Source of the DNA: Hyphomicrobiales bacterium
GTDB taxonomy: Bacteria; Pseudomonadota; Alphaproteobacteria; Rhizobiales; Beijerinckiaceae
NCBI GenBank assembly: GCA_017302635.1
Contig: JAFLCX010000001.1
Coordinates: 620,001 to 684,000 of the forward strand
Length of the DNA: 64,000 nucleotides
Reading direction: 5' to 3'
Within the stretch, counting starts at the first letter, position 1. Each line of letters begins with the position of its first letter. The notes beneath the pieces were generated by a model. That model saw only the letters and a list, made by a program, of their open reading frames with translations. It was not told the origin of the DNA and made no database searches. Positions 26,506 to 36,343 of the stretch are shown here, piece by piece. The position numbers were made by a program, and so were the translations under genes.

Positions 26506-28134
26506 ATGAGGGGCTCGGTTAGCCTTCTGGGGCTCACGCTTGGGGCAATCGGTTTTCTGGCGGCACTGACACCCGGAATGATTCCGCGCCCCTGGCATCT
26601 GCAAGGGTTGATTGCCGGGATCGCTTTTGGAGCGCTCTATGGTCTGGGCGTGATATTTGCGGCGCTTTGGGGCTGGCTCGGCCTGGCCGTGCCGTGCGGA
26701 ATGGTCAGACGGCGCCTATCCATTGGCGTCAGCATCGTCGGATTGCTGCTCGTGTCGCTCGGGCTTTTCCGTGTCACGGCATGGCAGAACTCCGTTCGCG
26801 AAATGATGGCGCTGCCGTCCGTTGAAACCGGGCACCCCATTTGGGTGGCGATGGTGGGCGCGAGTGTCGCAGCCCTCCTGATCGTCCTCGGCAAAGCATT
26901 CCATGCAATCGGTCGTCTCGTCGCGGCCCGCCTCAGACCGATGATGCCCACCCGTATTGCCACTCTCTTCGGGCTGGCTGTTGCTGCGACGCTGCTCGTC
27001 ACCCTCGCAAATGGTGTGCTGCTGCGCTCGCTGATCCAGACGATGGACAGCGCCTATCAGCGACTGGATGCGCTCCTGCCCTCTGATCTGGCCGCCCCAA
27101 TCGATGGTACAAAAACCGGCGGCCCTGCCTCGCTCATTCGCTGGCAAAGCCTTGGCTCGGAGGGACGAAACCGAGTGCTGTCTTATCCCTCCCGAACCGA
27201 AATCGAGGTTGTTACGGGGCAAGCCGCGAAAGAGCCTCTCAGGGTTTATGTCGGCCTGAATTCAGCGGATAGCGCCGAGGCCCGCGCCGCCCTCGCGCTG
27301 GCAGAAATGAAACGGATTGGAGCATTCGATCGTGCGTTGTTGATCATCGCGACACCCACTGGCACGGGCTGGGTCGATCCCGCCTCGATGGCGACGGTCG
27401 AGATGCTGCATCACGGCGATGTCGCGAGCGTCTCGGTGCAATACTCGTACTTGCCGAGCTGGCTCTCGCTGTTCGTTGAGCCCGAATTCGGTTTGGAGAC
27501 TGCCCGCACCGTTTTCCGTGCCGTCTATAGCCATTGGCGAGAACTGCCCAAAGACAGGCGCCCTCGTCTCTACCTGTCCGGGCTCAGCCTTGGCTCGCTC
27601 AATTCCGATCTTGCGGCCGATTTATTCGACATTATCGGCGACCCTCATGACGGTGCTTTCTGGGTTGGCGCACCATTTGCGTCACGGACCTGGCAGCAGG
27701 TGATGCGCGAGCGAAAGCCAGGCACTCCGGTCTGGGCTCCAGAATTTCGCGACGGGTCGCTGATCCGTGTCCTCACGGGCAAAGGCGCACGAGAAGCATC
27801 CGCCGAAAGCTGGGGCGCCATGCGGATCGTATACCTGAACTATCCCTCTGATCCGATAGTGTATTTCGAAACCACCAGTCTCTGGCGCAAGCCGCGCTGG
27901 ATGCAGGAACCGCGCAGCCCGGACATTTCTGCAAAAATCCGCTGGATTCCTGTCGTCAGCTTCCTTCAGCACGGCCTCGACATGATGATCGCCACGCAAG
28001 CGCCGGTCGGCTTTGGTCACGTCTACGCGGCAACCCATTATCTCGATGGCTGGCTCGCGACGACAGCACCCAAAGACTGGGACATTTCAAGGCTTGAGCG
28101 GTTACGCGCTGAATTGAAACGGCGTGGTTTGTGA
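26506..28134 (+). CDS. Membrane-anchored alpha/beta hydrolase (Abhydrolase_9 family)
   Basis: The protein has 542 residues. The first 180 residues hold about four or five membrane segments (alpha/beta-hydrolase N-terminal domain), followed by the hydrolase domain. The nucleophile elbow is LSGLSLGSLNSDLAADLF near residue 360, with the motif G-L-S-L-G. PHDGAFWVGAPF and GFGHVYAATHYLDGW near the end are typical of PF10081 proteins. The substrate is not known; an esterase or lipase role at the membrane is likely. It follows chaA by 13 bases with GAGAGG upstream, so both are probably made together. Confidence 0.85.
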   Translation: MRGSVSLLGLTLGAIGFLAALTPGMIPRPWHLQGLIAGIAFGALYGLGVIFAALWGWLGLAVPCGMVRRRLSIGVSIVGLLLVSLGLFRVTAWQNSVREMMALPSVETGHPIWVAMVGASVAALLIVLGKAFHAIGRLVAARLRPMMPTRIATLFGLAVAATLLVTLANGVLLRSLIQTMDSAYQRLDALLPSDLAAPIDGTKTGGPASLIRWQSLGSEGRNRVLSYPSRTEIEVVTGQAAKEPLRVYVGLNSADSAEARAALALAEMKRIGAFDRALLIIATPTGTGWVDPASMATVEMLHHGDVASVSVQYSYLPSWLSLFVEPEFGLETARTVFRAVYSHWRELPKDRRPRLYLSGLSLGSLNSDLAADLFDIIGDPHDGAFWVGAPFASRTWQQVMRERKPGTPVWAPEFRDGSLIRVLTGKGAREASAESWGAMRIVYLNYPSDPIVYFETTSLWRKPRWMQEPRSPDISAKIRWIPVVSFLQHGLDMMIATQAPVGFGHVYAATHYLDGWLATTAPKDWDISRLERLRAELKRRGL

Positions 28135-28242
28135 ATGCCCAGGTGGGAACATGGAGACAGCAGTGAAGCGGAAGGCAGCTGAGGTTGCGCTGGTGTGTGG
28201 TGCCGTTCCCGGCGGTTCTCATGATGCGGCGGCGTAACCGAA

Positions 28243-28510
28243 AAAGCCCGAGCGGGGGCGATCTATATGCGTCACTTGCGTGAAACCGATGTCAACGATC
28301 CCGCGCTTGATCCTCAGAACCGGTTGCTGACTCGCTAACCGCCTATCACGCCGGGCTGGGGAGTCTCCGCAAACTCTGGCGCATGGCGGCTGAGAAAGGA
28401 TTCAATCCCAACCTCTGGTTCAGCCATGTCGAGCACGCCGTCTCGCTGGTTGGGCGGAAAACCGTGCAATACATGAGCAATATCTGCAAATACCACATCA
28501 CCTGTTCGTT
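28243..28510 (+). pseudogene. Remnant of an MltF-like lytic transglycosylase
   Basis: Two adjacent frames together match the C-terminal third of membrane-bound lytic transglycosylase F-type proteins. The first (28243-28335) reads AIYMRHLRETDVNDPALDPQ and ends in a TAA at 28336. The second continues with AYHAGLGSLRKLWRMAAEKG, then NPNLWFSHVEHAV and RKTVQYMSNICKYHI. The join fits loss of one base near 28336-28340. No N-terminal substrate-binding or catalytic-glutamate region is present upstream. The remnant sits between the alpha/beta hydrolase and DUF4344 genes. Confidence 0.8.
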
Positions 28511-28575
28511 CGCAGCAGAGCGGATCAGCGCGGGAATTTGCTTAGGAGAAGCGCTCAAGTCGTCTGACTGAACCT

Positions 28576-29460
28576 TTATGGCCTCGCGAGAGGCGCGCCG
28601 TTGCCATAGACTTTGCGTGCCAGATCCTGATCGACATGTGGCGCAATGAGCGTGTGGAATGCGTGTGTCACCTGACGGTATTCACCCTCGCAGCCCTCGG
28701 CGCGTTCGGCAGGAAGCGCACCCTTCTCAGCGATTGCCCGGTATGCATCCGGATCGGATCCATAGGCGAGGCAGAGGGTATTATACATGCGCTGAATGGG
28801 CGTTCCATGGGCATCAGAGAAGGCCGTCGCGCGGCCAAAACGGAGTTTTGGTCGATTGAGCTGCTTGAAGTTTTTCAGGCCCGCCTCATCGAGATAAAGG
28901 TTGACGATGCCCGCGAGAAAACCTCCCGTGCGGGGGCCGGAATGACTGAGCAGCCATAGGGCCGCCATCTGATCCGCGGCATCCTCCTCGCGCCCGAGAA
29001 TGGGAATGGCGAGGTAATCGAAAATCGCGTGCGCGCTCTCGTGCAGGGCCACCTCCAGGAATGTGCCGGTGATGGCAATGTCCTCGGCAACCTCGATCGG
29101 CTTGCGGGTTTTCCGGGCGGTCTCCACGGTCCACTCGATGAACTCATAGCAGAGGGTGATTGTCTGGCCTTCGAACCATGCGTTGATCTCGCCATCGCAG
29201 CCCGCCAGCTTGATATGCAGGGGTTTTGGCAGGCGGATCGGCGACAGGATGGTCTGAACAAGCTCAAGGGAGCGTCGCGCCTGCATCGCCTCGGCAAGAG
29301 AGCGGTGAGCCGGATTTTGAGGCGCCTCATAGGCAATCGTGATGCGATTGGGTTCGGCGATCACGGTTTGCGCCTGCACGAGGTCGCCCCATGCCAGGCA
29401 AAAACCCACGAGAGTAAAAAGACTACGCCACTCAAGATCAGGCAAGAATTTCGGCAGCAT
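28576..29460 (-). CDS. DUF4344 putative zinc metallopeptidase, exported
   Basis: The ATG at 29460, nine bases after AGGAAGG, gives 294 residues; a GTG at 29469 is too close to that site. Residues 10-31 form a signal peptide or membrane anchor ending AWGDLVQAQ. Near residue 140 the zinc-binding motif HESAH lies in EVALHESAHAIFDYLAIP, followed by GREEDAADQMAALWLL with acidic residues that could be the third ligand. This is the hallmark of DUF4344. The family is uncharacterised; a periplasmic peptidase is the reasonable guess. It is divergent from the Tat-exported M20 hydrolase. Confidence 0.88.
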   Translation of the reverse strand: MLPKFLPDLEWRSLFTLVGFCLAWGDLVQAQTVIAEPNRITIAYEAPQNPAHRSLAEAMQARRSLELVQTILSPIRLPKPLHIKLAGCDGEINAWFEGQTITLCYEFIEWTVETARKTRKPIEVAEDIAITGTFLEVALHESAHAIFDYLAIPILGREEDAADQMAALWLLSHSGPRTGGFLAGIVNLYLDEAGLKNFKQLNRPKLRFGRATAFSDAHGTPIQRMYNTLCLAYGSDPDAYRAIAEKGALPAERAEGCEGEYRQVTHAFHTLIAPHVDQDLARKVYGNGAPLARP

Positions 29461-29641
29461 GGATTTCACCTTCCTTTGCCAGAGCGGTCCCGAACTCTAC
29501 AGTGCAGAACACAAGAAAACGTCGAGCACGCCGACGAAATTCTTGTGCAGCGCCGCGCGTTATGGTGCCATTCATCACAGTTGCCATCCGCGTTGAGGTC
29601 CCTTAGCCTCCTGCTCGTTGGCGGAACGCAGGAGAAAACGC

Positions 29642-31216
29642 ATGGCAGAGAAATCCCGCGGCGGAGTCAACCGGCGTGAAGCGTTGGGCGCGGCAACCGG
29701 CGCAGCTGCGATCGGCCTTGCAACGCCGTCCGCCGTGCTGGCGCAAGCGGCTCCTTCTGTTCAGTCAGCGGGAGCGCCGCCCGCCCCGCCGACCTCTTCG
29801 GCAGTGGCTGCGCGGGCGGTGAACGAAGTGCGTGACCCGATCCTGCGCATCTCGCGCGAGACCTGGGCGCTGGCAGAATTGTCGCTGGCCGAGGTGAAAT
29901 CGGCTGAGGTGCATGTGCGCGAACTGGAGGCGCAGGGTTTCCGGATTGTCAGCCGTGGCACAGCAGGAGTTCCCACGGCTTTTATGGCGGAGTGGAAACA
30001 GGGCAATGGCGGCCCGGTGATCGGCTATCTGCCGGAATACGACGCCCTTCCCGGCCTCGGCAACGCTGCCGAACCGCGCGAGACCCCCGGCCCGACCGGC
30101 AAGGCCAGCGGACACGGTTGCGGCCACAACACGATTGGAGCGGGCTGTACCGGCGCAGCCTTTGCGTTGAAGAAGATGATGGAGGCCCAGAGGACACCCG
30201 GCACTATTCGCGTTTATGGCTGCGCGGCAGAGGAAACCGAGGGCGCCAAGGTCTACATGGCCCGCGAAAACCTTTTCGCCGATTGCGATGCGGTGCTCGC
30301 CTTCCACCCCGCGCCCTTCGCCGGTGCCGGCACGGTGAGGATGAACGCAACCAACAATGCCAAAATCATATTCCGAGGCACAACAGCCCATGCTGGCAAC
30401 TCGCCGTGGGAGGGGCGCAGCGCGCTCAAGGCAGCGGAAATGTTCGGCATGGGCATCCAGATGATGCGCGAGCACATCCTGCCCACGGCGCGCATTCATT
30501 ACATCTACGAGGCGGCGGGCGTCGCGCCGAATGTCACGCCCGATTTCGCGCAAATCTGGATCACGATCCGCGATATCGATCGCGACAAGGTCAATGGCAT
30601 GACCGACTGGATCCGCCAGATTGCCGATGGCGCCGCGATGGCCACCCAGACCAAGGCAGAATTCGACCTGTTCTTCGGCATGTATGATCTGTTGCCGAAC
30701 GAGCCGCTCGCCCAGCACCTCTATCGCCACATCGCGGCCGTGCCTCTGGAATGGACGACAGAGGAACAGAACTTCGCCAAGGCCTGCCAGAAGGCGTTCA
30801 ATGTGCCTGAAGTGGGGATGGCGACCAAGGCATTGCCCTTCCTGAAGGACATTTCAGCGGGTGGCTCCACGGATATCGGCGATATCAGCTATCAGGTCCC
30901 GGCCGGCGTATTCGCATGGCCGACCCTGCCGCTGGGCATTGGTCTGCATACATGGCCGGTCACGGCTTGCGGAGGAATGTCGATTGGCGACAAGGGTTCG
31001 CTCAACACAGCCCGAATTCTGGCTGCAGCCGGCTTCGACCTGATGACGGATCCAACCTTGCGCGCATCCGTGAAGGCCGATTTCGTGAAGCGGCGCGGAG
31101 TCAAGCCCTTCCAGTCACCACTTCCGCCAACCCGAAAGGCACCTCTCACGCTTCCATCCTTCCTCGTGAAGGGCGGGCAGGACGACGTGTTCTCCGGCGT
31201 GAAGTCAGAGACCTGA
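29642..31216 (+). CDS. M20-family amidohydrolase (AbgB-like) with Tat signal
   Basis: The start at 29642 gives 524 residues. A twin-arginine signal (NRREALGAATGAAAIGLA, ending AVLAQA) is seen at residues 9-36, so export folded to the periplasm is expected. The metal-dependent core starts with GYLPEYDALPGLGNAAEPRE and GHGCGHNTIGAGCTG, whose Cys and His residues bind the metal pair. CAAEETEGAKVYMAREN carries the catalytic glutamates. The wording resembles p-aminobenzoyl-glutamate hydrolase subunit B. The true substrate, probably an N-acyl amino acid or peptide conjugate, is not known. No partner subunit gene (abgA) is nearby. Confidence 0.88.
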   Translation: MAEKSRGGVNRREALGAATGAAAIGLATPSAVLAQAAPSVQSAGAPPAPPTSSAVAARAVNEVRDPILRISRETWALAELSLAEVKSAEVHVRELEAQGFRIVSRGTAGVPTAFMAEWKQGNGGPVIGYLPEYDALPGLGNAAEPRETPGPTGKASGHGCGHNTIGAGCTGAAFALKKMMEAQRTPGTIRVYGCAAEETEGAKVYMARENLFADCDAVLAFHPAPFAGAGTVRMNATNNAKIIFRGTTAHAGNSPWEGRSALKAAEMFGMGIQMMREHILPTARIHYIYEAAGVAPNVTPDFAQIWITIRDIDRDKVNGMTDWIRQIADGAAMATQTKAEFDLFFGMYDLLPNEPLAQHLYRHIAAVPLEWTTEEQNFAKACQKAFNVPEVGMATKALPFLKDISAGGSTDIGDISYQVPAGVFAWPTLPLGIGLHTWPVTACGGMSIGDKGSLNTARILAAAGFDLMTDPTLRASVKADFVKRRGVKPFQSPLPPTRKAPLTLPSFLVKGGQDDVFSGVKSET

Positions 31217-31293
31217 AACCGGAGACTTTTCTGGTATCGAGCGGATTTCGTTCAACCCGATACTGACGCCCGAAAAGGTGCATCAGCCCTTTT

Positions 31294-31662
31294 TCAATTG
31301 ATCCGCCCGGTGGAGGTCTTGCCATCGACTCCCGTCAATTGCACCGCGCCCTTCACCTTGGCCGGGAGCGCTTCGGGAGCGACACCGATGAGCTTGCCTC
31401 CATCCGGTGACGGCTCCAGCGTCACGCGGACCGACTTGCCGTCCACAGCCAGAATGGCCAAGGCCTTGTAACCTTTTGCCGCGAGCGGCTTGTCGAAGGC
31501 GTCACTGATGAAAATCTCGACCTGCTTTTCTGCGGTAACCAGTTCGACATGGTTGTTGCCGACATGCACGAGTGCCCCGCCGCGCGGACCGACGCGCTGC
31601 CCATGCGCCTGCGCAAGGGACAGGGCGGAAAAAAAGGCAAGGATTGTCAGAAATTTGCGCAT
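31294..31662 (-). CDS. Small periplasmic protein linked to the RND metal pump
   Basis: The ATG at 31662, with GAAGGAA upstream, gives 122 residues. Residues 1-20 form a Sec signal (FLTILAFFSALSLAQAHG). The mature part (GPRGGALVHVGNNHVELVT, VAPEALPAKVKGAVQLTG) is beta-rich, with two histidines early on. It resembles a small family found next to CusB/CzcB-type adaptors, and its layout resembles the extra N-terminal domain of the adaptor here. A periplasmic metal-binding or pump accessory role is inferred. It starts 12 bases after the pump stop and is the last gene of that operon. Confidence 0.75.
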   Translation of the reverse strand: MRKFLTILAFFSALSLAQAHGQRVGPRGGALVHVGNNHVELVTAEKQVEIFISDAFDKPLAAKGYKALAILAVDGKSVRVTLEPSPDGGKLIGVAPEALPAKVKGAVQLTGVDGKTSTGRIN

Positions 31663-31674
31663 GTTCAATTTCCT

Positions 31675-34600
31675 TCAGTAGGCTTCGCGCATGGTTGCGC
31701 GCGTGCCGGATGGATCGGAGATAGTGGATCGGCCTTCCTGCTGATGAAGAGCCCGCAGTCGCGCCAGCGGTTTCTCGCCGTAACGCAGGAAAAGCACGGG
31801 CGTCAGCAGCATGTCGAGCAAGGTGGCCGTGACAAGACCACCAAAAATCGTGATGGCGACCGGGTGCAGAATTTCCTTCCCGGGCGCTTGGGCATCGATC
31901 ATCAGCGGCACGAGCGCCACACCCGCGGAAAGCGCGGTCATCAACACCGGTGTCAGGCGTTCGAGACTACCGCGTATCACGAGATCGCGGCTGAAGGGCA
32001 TGCCTTCGATCAGCGAGAGATTGATGTAGTGGCTGATCTTGAGAATGCCGTTGCGCGCGGCAATGCCGGTGAGTGTGATGAAGCCAATCATCGAAGCAAT
32101 CGAGAGCGGTTGTCCTGCAAGCCAGAGCGCCGTCACCGAGCCGATCAGCGCCAGGGGCACCGAGCCGATGATGATCAGCGCGAGGCGCACCGAGCGATAG
32201 CGCGAGTAGAGCAGCGCAAAGATCATCGCGAGCGAGACGAGCGAGAGGAGGCCGATGGTCCGGCTCGCTTCCTCCTGCGCCTGAAACGTGCCTTCGAGCA
32301 TCGTGAACGTGCCCGTAGGCAGGGCATGCTCACTCAGGACCTTGCGAATATCGGCAATGATCCGCGCCATGTCGGCCCGACCGTCAGAATTCGCAAGCAC
32401 CACGATGCGGCGCTTGCCGTTCTCGCGCAGGATCTGGTTCGGACCATCCGTTTCGCGCACATCCGCAAGGGCGGAAAGCGGCACCCAGCCGCGCGGCGTT
32501 TCGATCAGCATGGAAGACAGCGAGCCGGTGGTGCGGGCACGATCATCGAGCCGCAGCACAAGATCGAAACGCCGCGTGCCATCGACGAGGCGGGACATCA
32601 CCCGTCCATTGGACAGGCGTTCGAGCTGCTCGGTGATTGTCGCTGGCGTGACACCATAGAGCGCGGCGCGCTGGTAATCGACGGTAATATCGAGATGCGG
32701 AATACGCACCTGCTTCTCCACCTGAAGATCCACGATGCCTGACACGTTCGCGAGTTTCGCGCGCAGTTCCTCGGCCACACGCCGAAGCTGGTCGAGGTCC
32801 TCGCCGAAGACCTTGAGGGCAATCTGGGCACGGACGCCCGAGAGCATATGGTCGAGCCGGTGCGAAATCGGCTGGCCGACATTCGTTACCAGCGGCAGCA
32901 CCGCAAGCCGTTCCCGGATATCCGCAATGATAGCGTCCTTGCTTCGTCCCGACGGCTTGAGATCGACCTCGATCTCTGACGAATGCACCCCCTCGGCATG
33001 TTCATCGAGCTCGGCGCGACCCGTCCGGCGACCGACCTGCTTCACTTCCGGCACCTGAAGGATCAGTCGCTCGGCAATCAGGCCGATCCTCTGGCTCTCG
33101 GCGAGCGAAATGCCGGGATTGAACAAGGTGTTGATCGTCAGCGTCCCCTCGTTGAAGGGCGGCAGGAACGCGCGCGGCAGATGCATCGCCATCCACATCG
33201 CACCGCCCACCAGCACCGCAACAACGAGCATCAGCAGACGCGGTACGCGGAAGGCCAAGCCCAAGAGCGCAGCATTGGCGCGTTTGAGAACCCGCACCAG
33301 CGGGCCATCGCCGTGATCAAACCGCTTCAGTCCCGGCAGCAGGTAATAGGCCATGACCGGTGTCAGCGTGATCGAGACCACCAGGCTCATCAGGATCGAG
33401 ATGATGTAAGCCTTGCCGAGCGGAGCGAAGAGCCTGCCTTCGATGCCCGTGAGGGCAAAAAGCGGCACAAAAACCAGCACGATGATAGCCGTGGCATAGA
33501 CGATGCCGGAACGCACCTCCTGACTGGCCGAGACCACCACATCGAAGGTCGAGCGCGGATTGCCCGCTTCTCGGTTTTCTCTCAGGCGGCGGAAAATGTT
33601 CTCCACATCCACCACGGCGTCATCCACCAATTCGCCGATGGCGATGGCAAGGCCGCCGAGCGTCATCGTATTGATCGAGAGCCCCATCACATGGAAGACG
33701 ATGGCTGTGGCCAGCACCGAGACAGGGATGGCCGTGAGCGAAATGATGGTCGTGCGGGTGTTCAGCAGGAAAAAGAACAGCACAACCGCGACCACCGCGA
33801 CGGCCTCCAGAAGCACCTTTTTCAGATTCTCGATGGACGTCTCGATGAAATTCGCCTGCCGGAAGAGAATATTGTCCGCTTTCACCCCTGCAGGAAGGGT
33901 TCGGCCCAGTTCTCGCAGGGCCGTTTCCAGCTCCGCTGTGAGGCGCAATGTATCGATATCGGGCTGCTTCTCGATGGAGAGCACAACGGCGGGTTTGCCC
34001 ATAAAGCCTGCATCACCGCGCTTGAGGCGTGCGGCGTAGCCAACCTCCGCCACCTGATCGAGCCGGATCGGCACCTCCCGCGAGACGCCGACAATCAGCG
34101 CCGCGAGGTCTTCGAGACGTAACGTGCGCCCGACATTCCGGATCAGGAATTCGCGGGAATACTGATCGGTGAAACCCCCGCCTGTATTGGTCCCGAAGGC
34201 CGCGAGCGATCGTTCAATCTGCTCGAGCGTCACGCCCAGTGCCCGCATCGCCGCCGGATTGGGCGATACGCGATACTGCCGAACCTCGCCACCCATCGGG
34301 ATCACTTGCGCCACGCCGGGAATGGTCAGTAGTCGCGGCCGCACGACAAATTCGGCGATCTCGCGCATCTCCATGGGCGAAACCGAGTCCGGTCCCGTCA
34401 GCGCCACCATAAGCACCTGCCCCATGATCGACGAGATCGGTCCCATCTGCGGGGTCACGTTCGGCGGCAGCCGGTCGCGCACAAGAGCGAGGCGCTCGGC
34501 AATCTGCTGGCGGTTGCGATAGATGTCTGTGGCCCAGTCAAACTCGACATAAACGATTGAGAGCCCCACACCGGAGACGGAACGCACGCGGGTGACACCC

Positions 34601-34830
34601 GGCACGCCGTTCATCTGCGTCTCGATCGGGAAACTCACGAGCTGCTCGACCTCTGGCGGGGCCAGCCCCTCCGCTTCGGTCATGATCGTAATGGTCGGCT
34701 TGTTGAGATCCGGCAGGACATCCACCGGCAGACGCGTCATCATGAACGCGCCATAGAGCATCAACACACCCGCTAGGGCGAGCACAAGCATCCGGCTTTT
34801 CAGGGATTGCGTGACCAGAAACGAGAACAT
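31675..34830 (-). CDS. Heavy-metal-efflux RND transporter (CusA/CzcA-like)
   Basis: The protein has 1051 residues with the RND layout: one membrane segment at 13-32, a large periplasmic loop, six segments near 335-545, a second periplasmic loop, and six more near 860-1030. The TM4 region reads AIGELVDDAVVDVENIFRRL, with charged residues in the proton relay positions typical of the heavy-metal HME branch. Compared with CzcA and CusA, the wording differs enough that the metal is not clear. The adaptor gene ends three bases before the start, so the two are coupled. No TolC-type outer-membrane gene is present; one encoded elsewhere must serve. Confidence 0.92.
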   Translation of the reverse strand: MFSFLVTQSLKSRMLVLALAGVLMLYGAFMMTRLPVDVLPDLNKPTITIMTEAEGLAPPEVEQLVSFPIETQMNGVPGVTRVRSVSGVGLSIVYVEFDWATDIYRNRQQIAERLALVRDRLPPNVTPQMGPISSIMGQVLMVALTGPDSVSPMEMREIAEFVVRPRLLTIPGVAQVIPMGGEVRQYRVSPNPAAMRALGVTLEQIERSLAAFGTNTGGGFTDQYSREFLIRNVGRTLRLEDLAALIVGVSREVPIRLDQVAEVGYAARLKRGDAGFMGKPAVVLSIEKQPDIDTLRLTAELETALRELGRTLPAGVKADNILFRQANFIETSIENLKKVLLEAVAVVAVVLFFFLLNTRTTIISLTAIPVSVLATAIVFHVMGLSINTMTLGGLAIAIGELVDDAVVDVENIFRRLRENREAGNPRSTFDVVVSASQEVRSGIVYATAIIVLVFVPLFALTGIEGRLFAPLGKAYIISILMSLVVSITLTPVMAYYLLPGLKRFDHGDGPLVRVLKRANAALLGLAFRVPRLLMLVVAVLVGGAMWMAMHLPRAFLPPFNEGTLTINTLFNPGISLAESQRIGLIAERLILQVPEVKQVGRRTGRAELDEHAEGVHSSEIEVDLKPSGRSKDAIIADIRERLAVLPLVTNVGQPISHRLDHMLSGVRAQIALKVFGEDLDQLRRVAEELRAKLANVSGIVDLQVEKQVRIPHLDITVDYQRAALYGVTPATITEQLERLSNGRVMSRLVDGTRRFDLVLRLDDRARTTGSLSSMLIETPRGWVPLSALADVRETDGPNQILRENGKRRIVVLANSDGRADMARIIADIRKVLSEHALPTGTFTMLEGTFQAQEEASRTIGLLSLVSLAMIFALLYSRYRSVRLALIIIGSVPLALIGSVTALWLAGQPLSIASMIGFITLTGIAARNGILKISHYINLSLIEGMPFSRDLVIRGSLERLTPVLMTALSAGVALVPLMIDAQAPGKEILHPVAITIFGGLVTATLLDMLLTPVLFLRYGEKPLARLRALHQQEGRSTISDPSGTRATMREAY

Positions 34831-34833
34831 GCT

Positions 34834-36258
34834 TCAGCGTACCTGATGCAGCAGTTCTGCGCCGGTCGTGACGATGCGCCTGCCCGCCTCCAGCCCGTAA
34901 ACCACCAGCATGCGTTCCGCATCGAGCGGTTCGATGCGCACTTCGCGCGGCACGAAACGCTCGGGGTTGGATTGTTCGTAAACGAGCATCGCCCCATTCG
35001 CTGCGCGGATGACACTCGCACGCGGCACCGCGAGCCCCTCATGCGCCTGCCCCGTAACCATGTGCACACTCACCAGTTGCCCCAGGCGCAATCCGGCTTC
35101 GGCGGACGAGATGGAGAAATGCAGCGGCACAGCCTGATTGCGGTCGGAAAGGCCCGCGCCCTCGAAAGCGAGGCGCAGGACACGACCATCCGGCAACACC
35201 GCACTGCCCCCGGTTTCTGCCACCACACCCGCATAACTCAGTGCCTCGACCCAAAAGCGAGCCGGATCAACAATCTGGAACAGCGTCGCGTTCGGATCAG
35301 CCATCTGCCCGGCGATGACATTTGCAGCAGCCAGAACACCATCGACCGGAGCGAGCAACCTCTCGGGCTGGCGCTGGAAGGTTTCGACTGCCGCGCGCCG
35401 GGCCTGAAGGCCAGCCAGTTCGAGTTCAGTGTCTTCGATCTGGGCGCGCGTCACCGAACCGGCAGCGATCTGCCGAAACCGTTCGAGGCGGCGCGAGACA
35501 AGCGAGACCTGCTGATCGAGTTCACGCATCTGCTGGGCTTGCGCGGTCAGATCGGCGGCAGAAATCGCGGGCTGCACGATGGCGAGCACGTCGCCCGCTT
35601 TCACGCGCGTGCCGAGCCGTTTGAATCCGCCGGGTGGCGCCGACAGCCTCCCGGCGACCGAGGCCTGCACGACGCCACTGGCATTCGGATCCGGCACAAT
35701 CCGGCCTGGCAGGATCGAAACCTGCGGATGCGCCGCATGTTCGACCTTGAGATTGGCGAGCCCGAGAATGCGCTGGCTTGGTTTGGGCACAAACACCGCG
35801 CCATCCGGCAGGCGCTGGGCAAGGTCAGTTGCTCCGGGTTTCGCCTTGCCGGGTTCATCCGGTGCGACAACCAGGGCTGCTGTGAGCATATCGATCTCGC
35901 CCTTCGACGTCACCGTGACGATGAGATCGTGGCTGCCGGGCTTTCCGGCAAATGGCGCTTCGATCTGGTAGCTGCCACCGCCAACCGCTTTTGCTTTCTG
36001 AGGGCCGGCAGGAGTTTCAACCTCGATTTCGGCATCGCTGACAGGCGAGTTGCCGATGAAGCGGTCAAGATGAAAGATCAGCTTGCCATCCCGGAGCACA
36101 CCGACCAGTTCGAAAGCCTCGGAGGATGCATCAAAGCGAGGCGCGATGCTCGCAGAGACCGGGGGAGGCGGTGCCCCATGATCGTGCCCTTCATGGGCAG
36201 AAGCGGCCAAGCCCAGCACGGTCAGGAGTGACAGGCCAATACCGAATACACGCACCAT
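34834..36258 (-). CDS. RND efflux periplasmic adaptor (CusB/CzcB-like)
   Basis: The protein has 474 residues. A signal peptide covers residues 1-21 and is followed by the histidine-rich AHEGHDHGA, a likely metal site. Residues about 35-135 form an additional beta domain seen in some HME adaptors. The membrane-fusion core follows: the lipoyl half-motifs VVQASVAGRLSAPPGG and RLLAPVDGVLAAANVIAG flank a helical hairpin (about 238-300), then come beta-barrel and membrane-proximal domains. The protein joins the pump to an outer-membrane channel. The sensor kinase gene ends 85 bases upstream in the same direction. Confidence 0.9.
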   Translation of the reverse strand: MVRVFGIGLSLLTVLGLAASAHEGHDHGAPPPPVSASIAPRFDASSEAFELVGVLRDGKLIFHLDRFIGNSPVSDAEIEVETPAGPQKAKAVGGGSYQIEAPFAGKPGSHDLIVTVTSKGEIDMLTAALVVAPDEPGKAKPGATDLAQRLPDGAVFVPKPSQRILGLANLKVEHAAHPQVSILPGRIVPDPNASGVVQASVAGRLSAPPGGFKRLGTRVKAGDVLAIVQPAISAADLTAQAQQMRELDQQVSLVSRRLERFRQIAAGSVTRAQIEDTELELAGLQARRAAVETFQRQPERLLAPVDGVLAAANVIAGQMADPNATLFQIVDPARFWVEALSYAGVVAETGGSAVLPDGRVLRLAFEGAGLSDRNQAVPLHFSISSAEAGLRLGQLVSVHMVTGQAHEGLAVPRASVIRAANGAMLVYEQSNPERFVPREVRIEPLDAERMLVVYGLEAGRRIVTTGAELLHQVR

Positions 36259-36343
36259 CCCGCTTCATCTCCCCGAGACTCCGACAATGATTTCTGTGCG
36301 CGAGGCGTGAGTCGGCAGGATTGCGGAATTGTTGCAGAATGTT

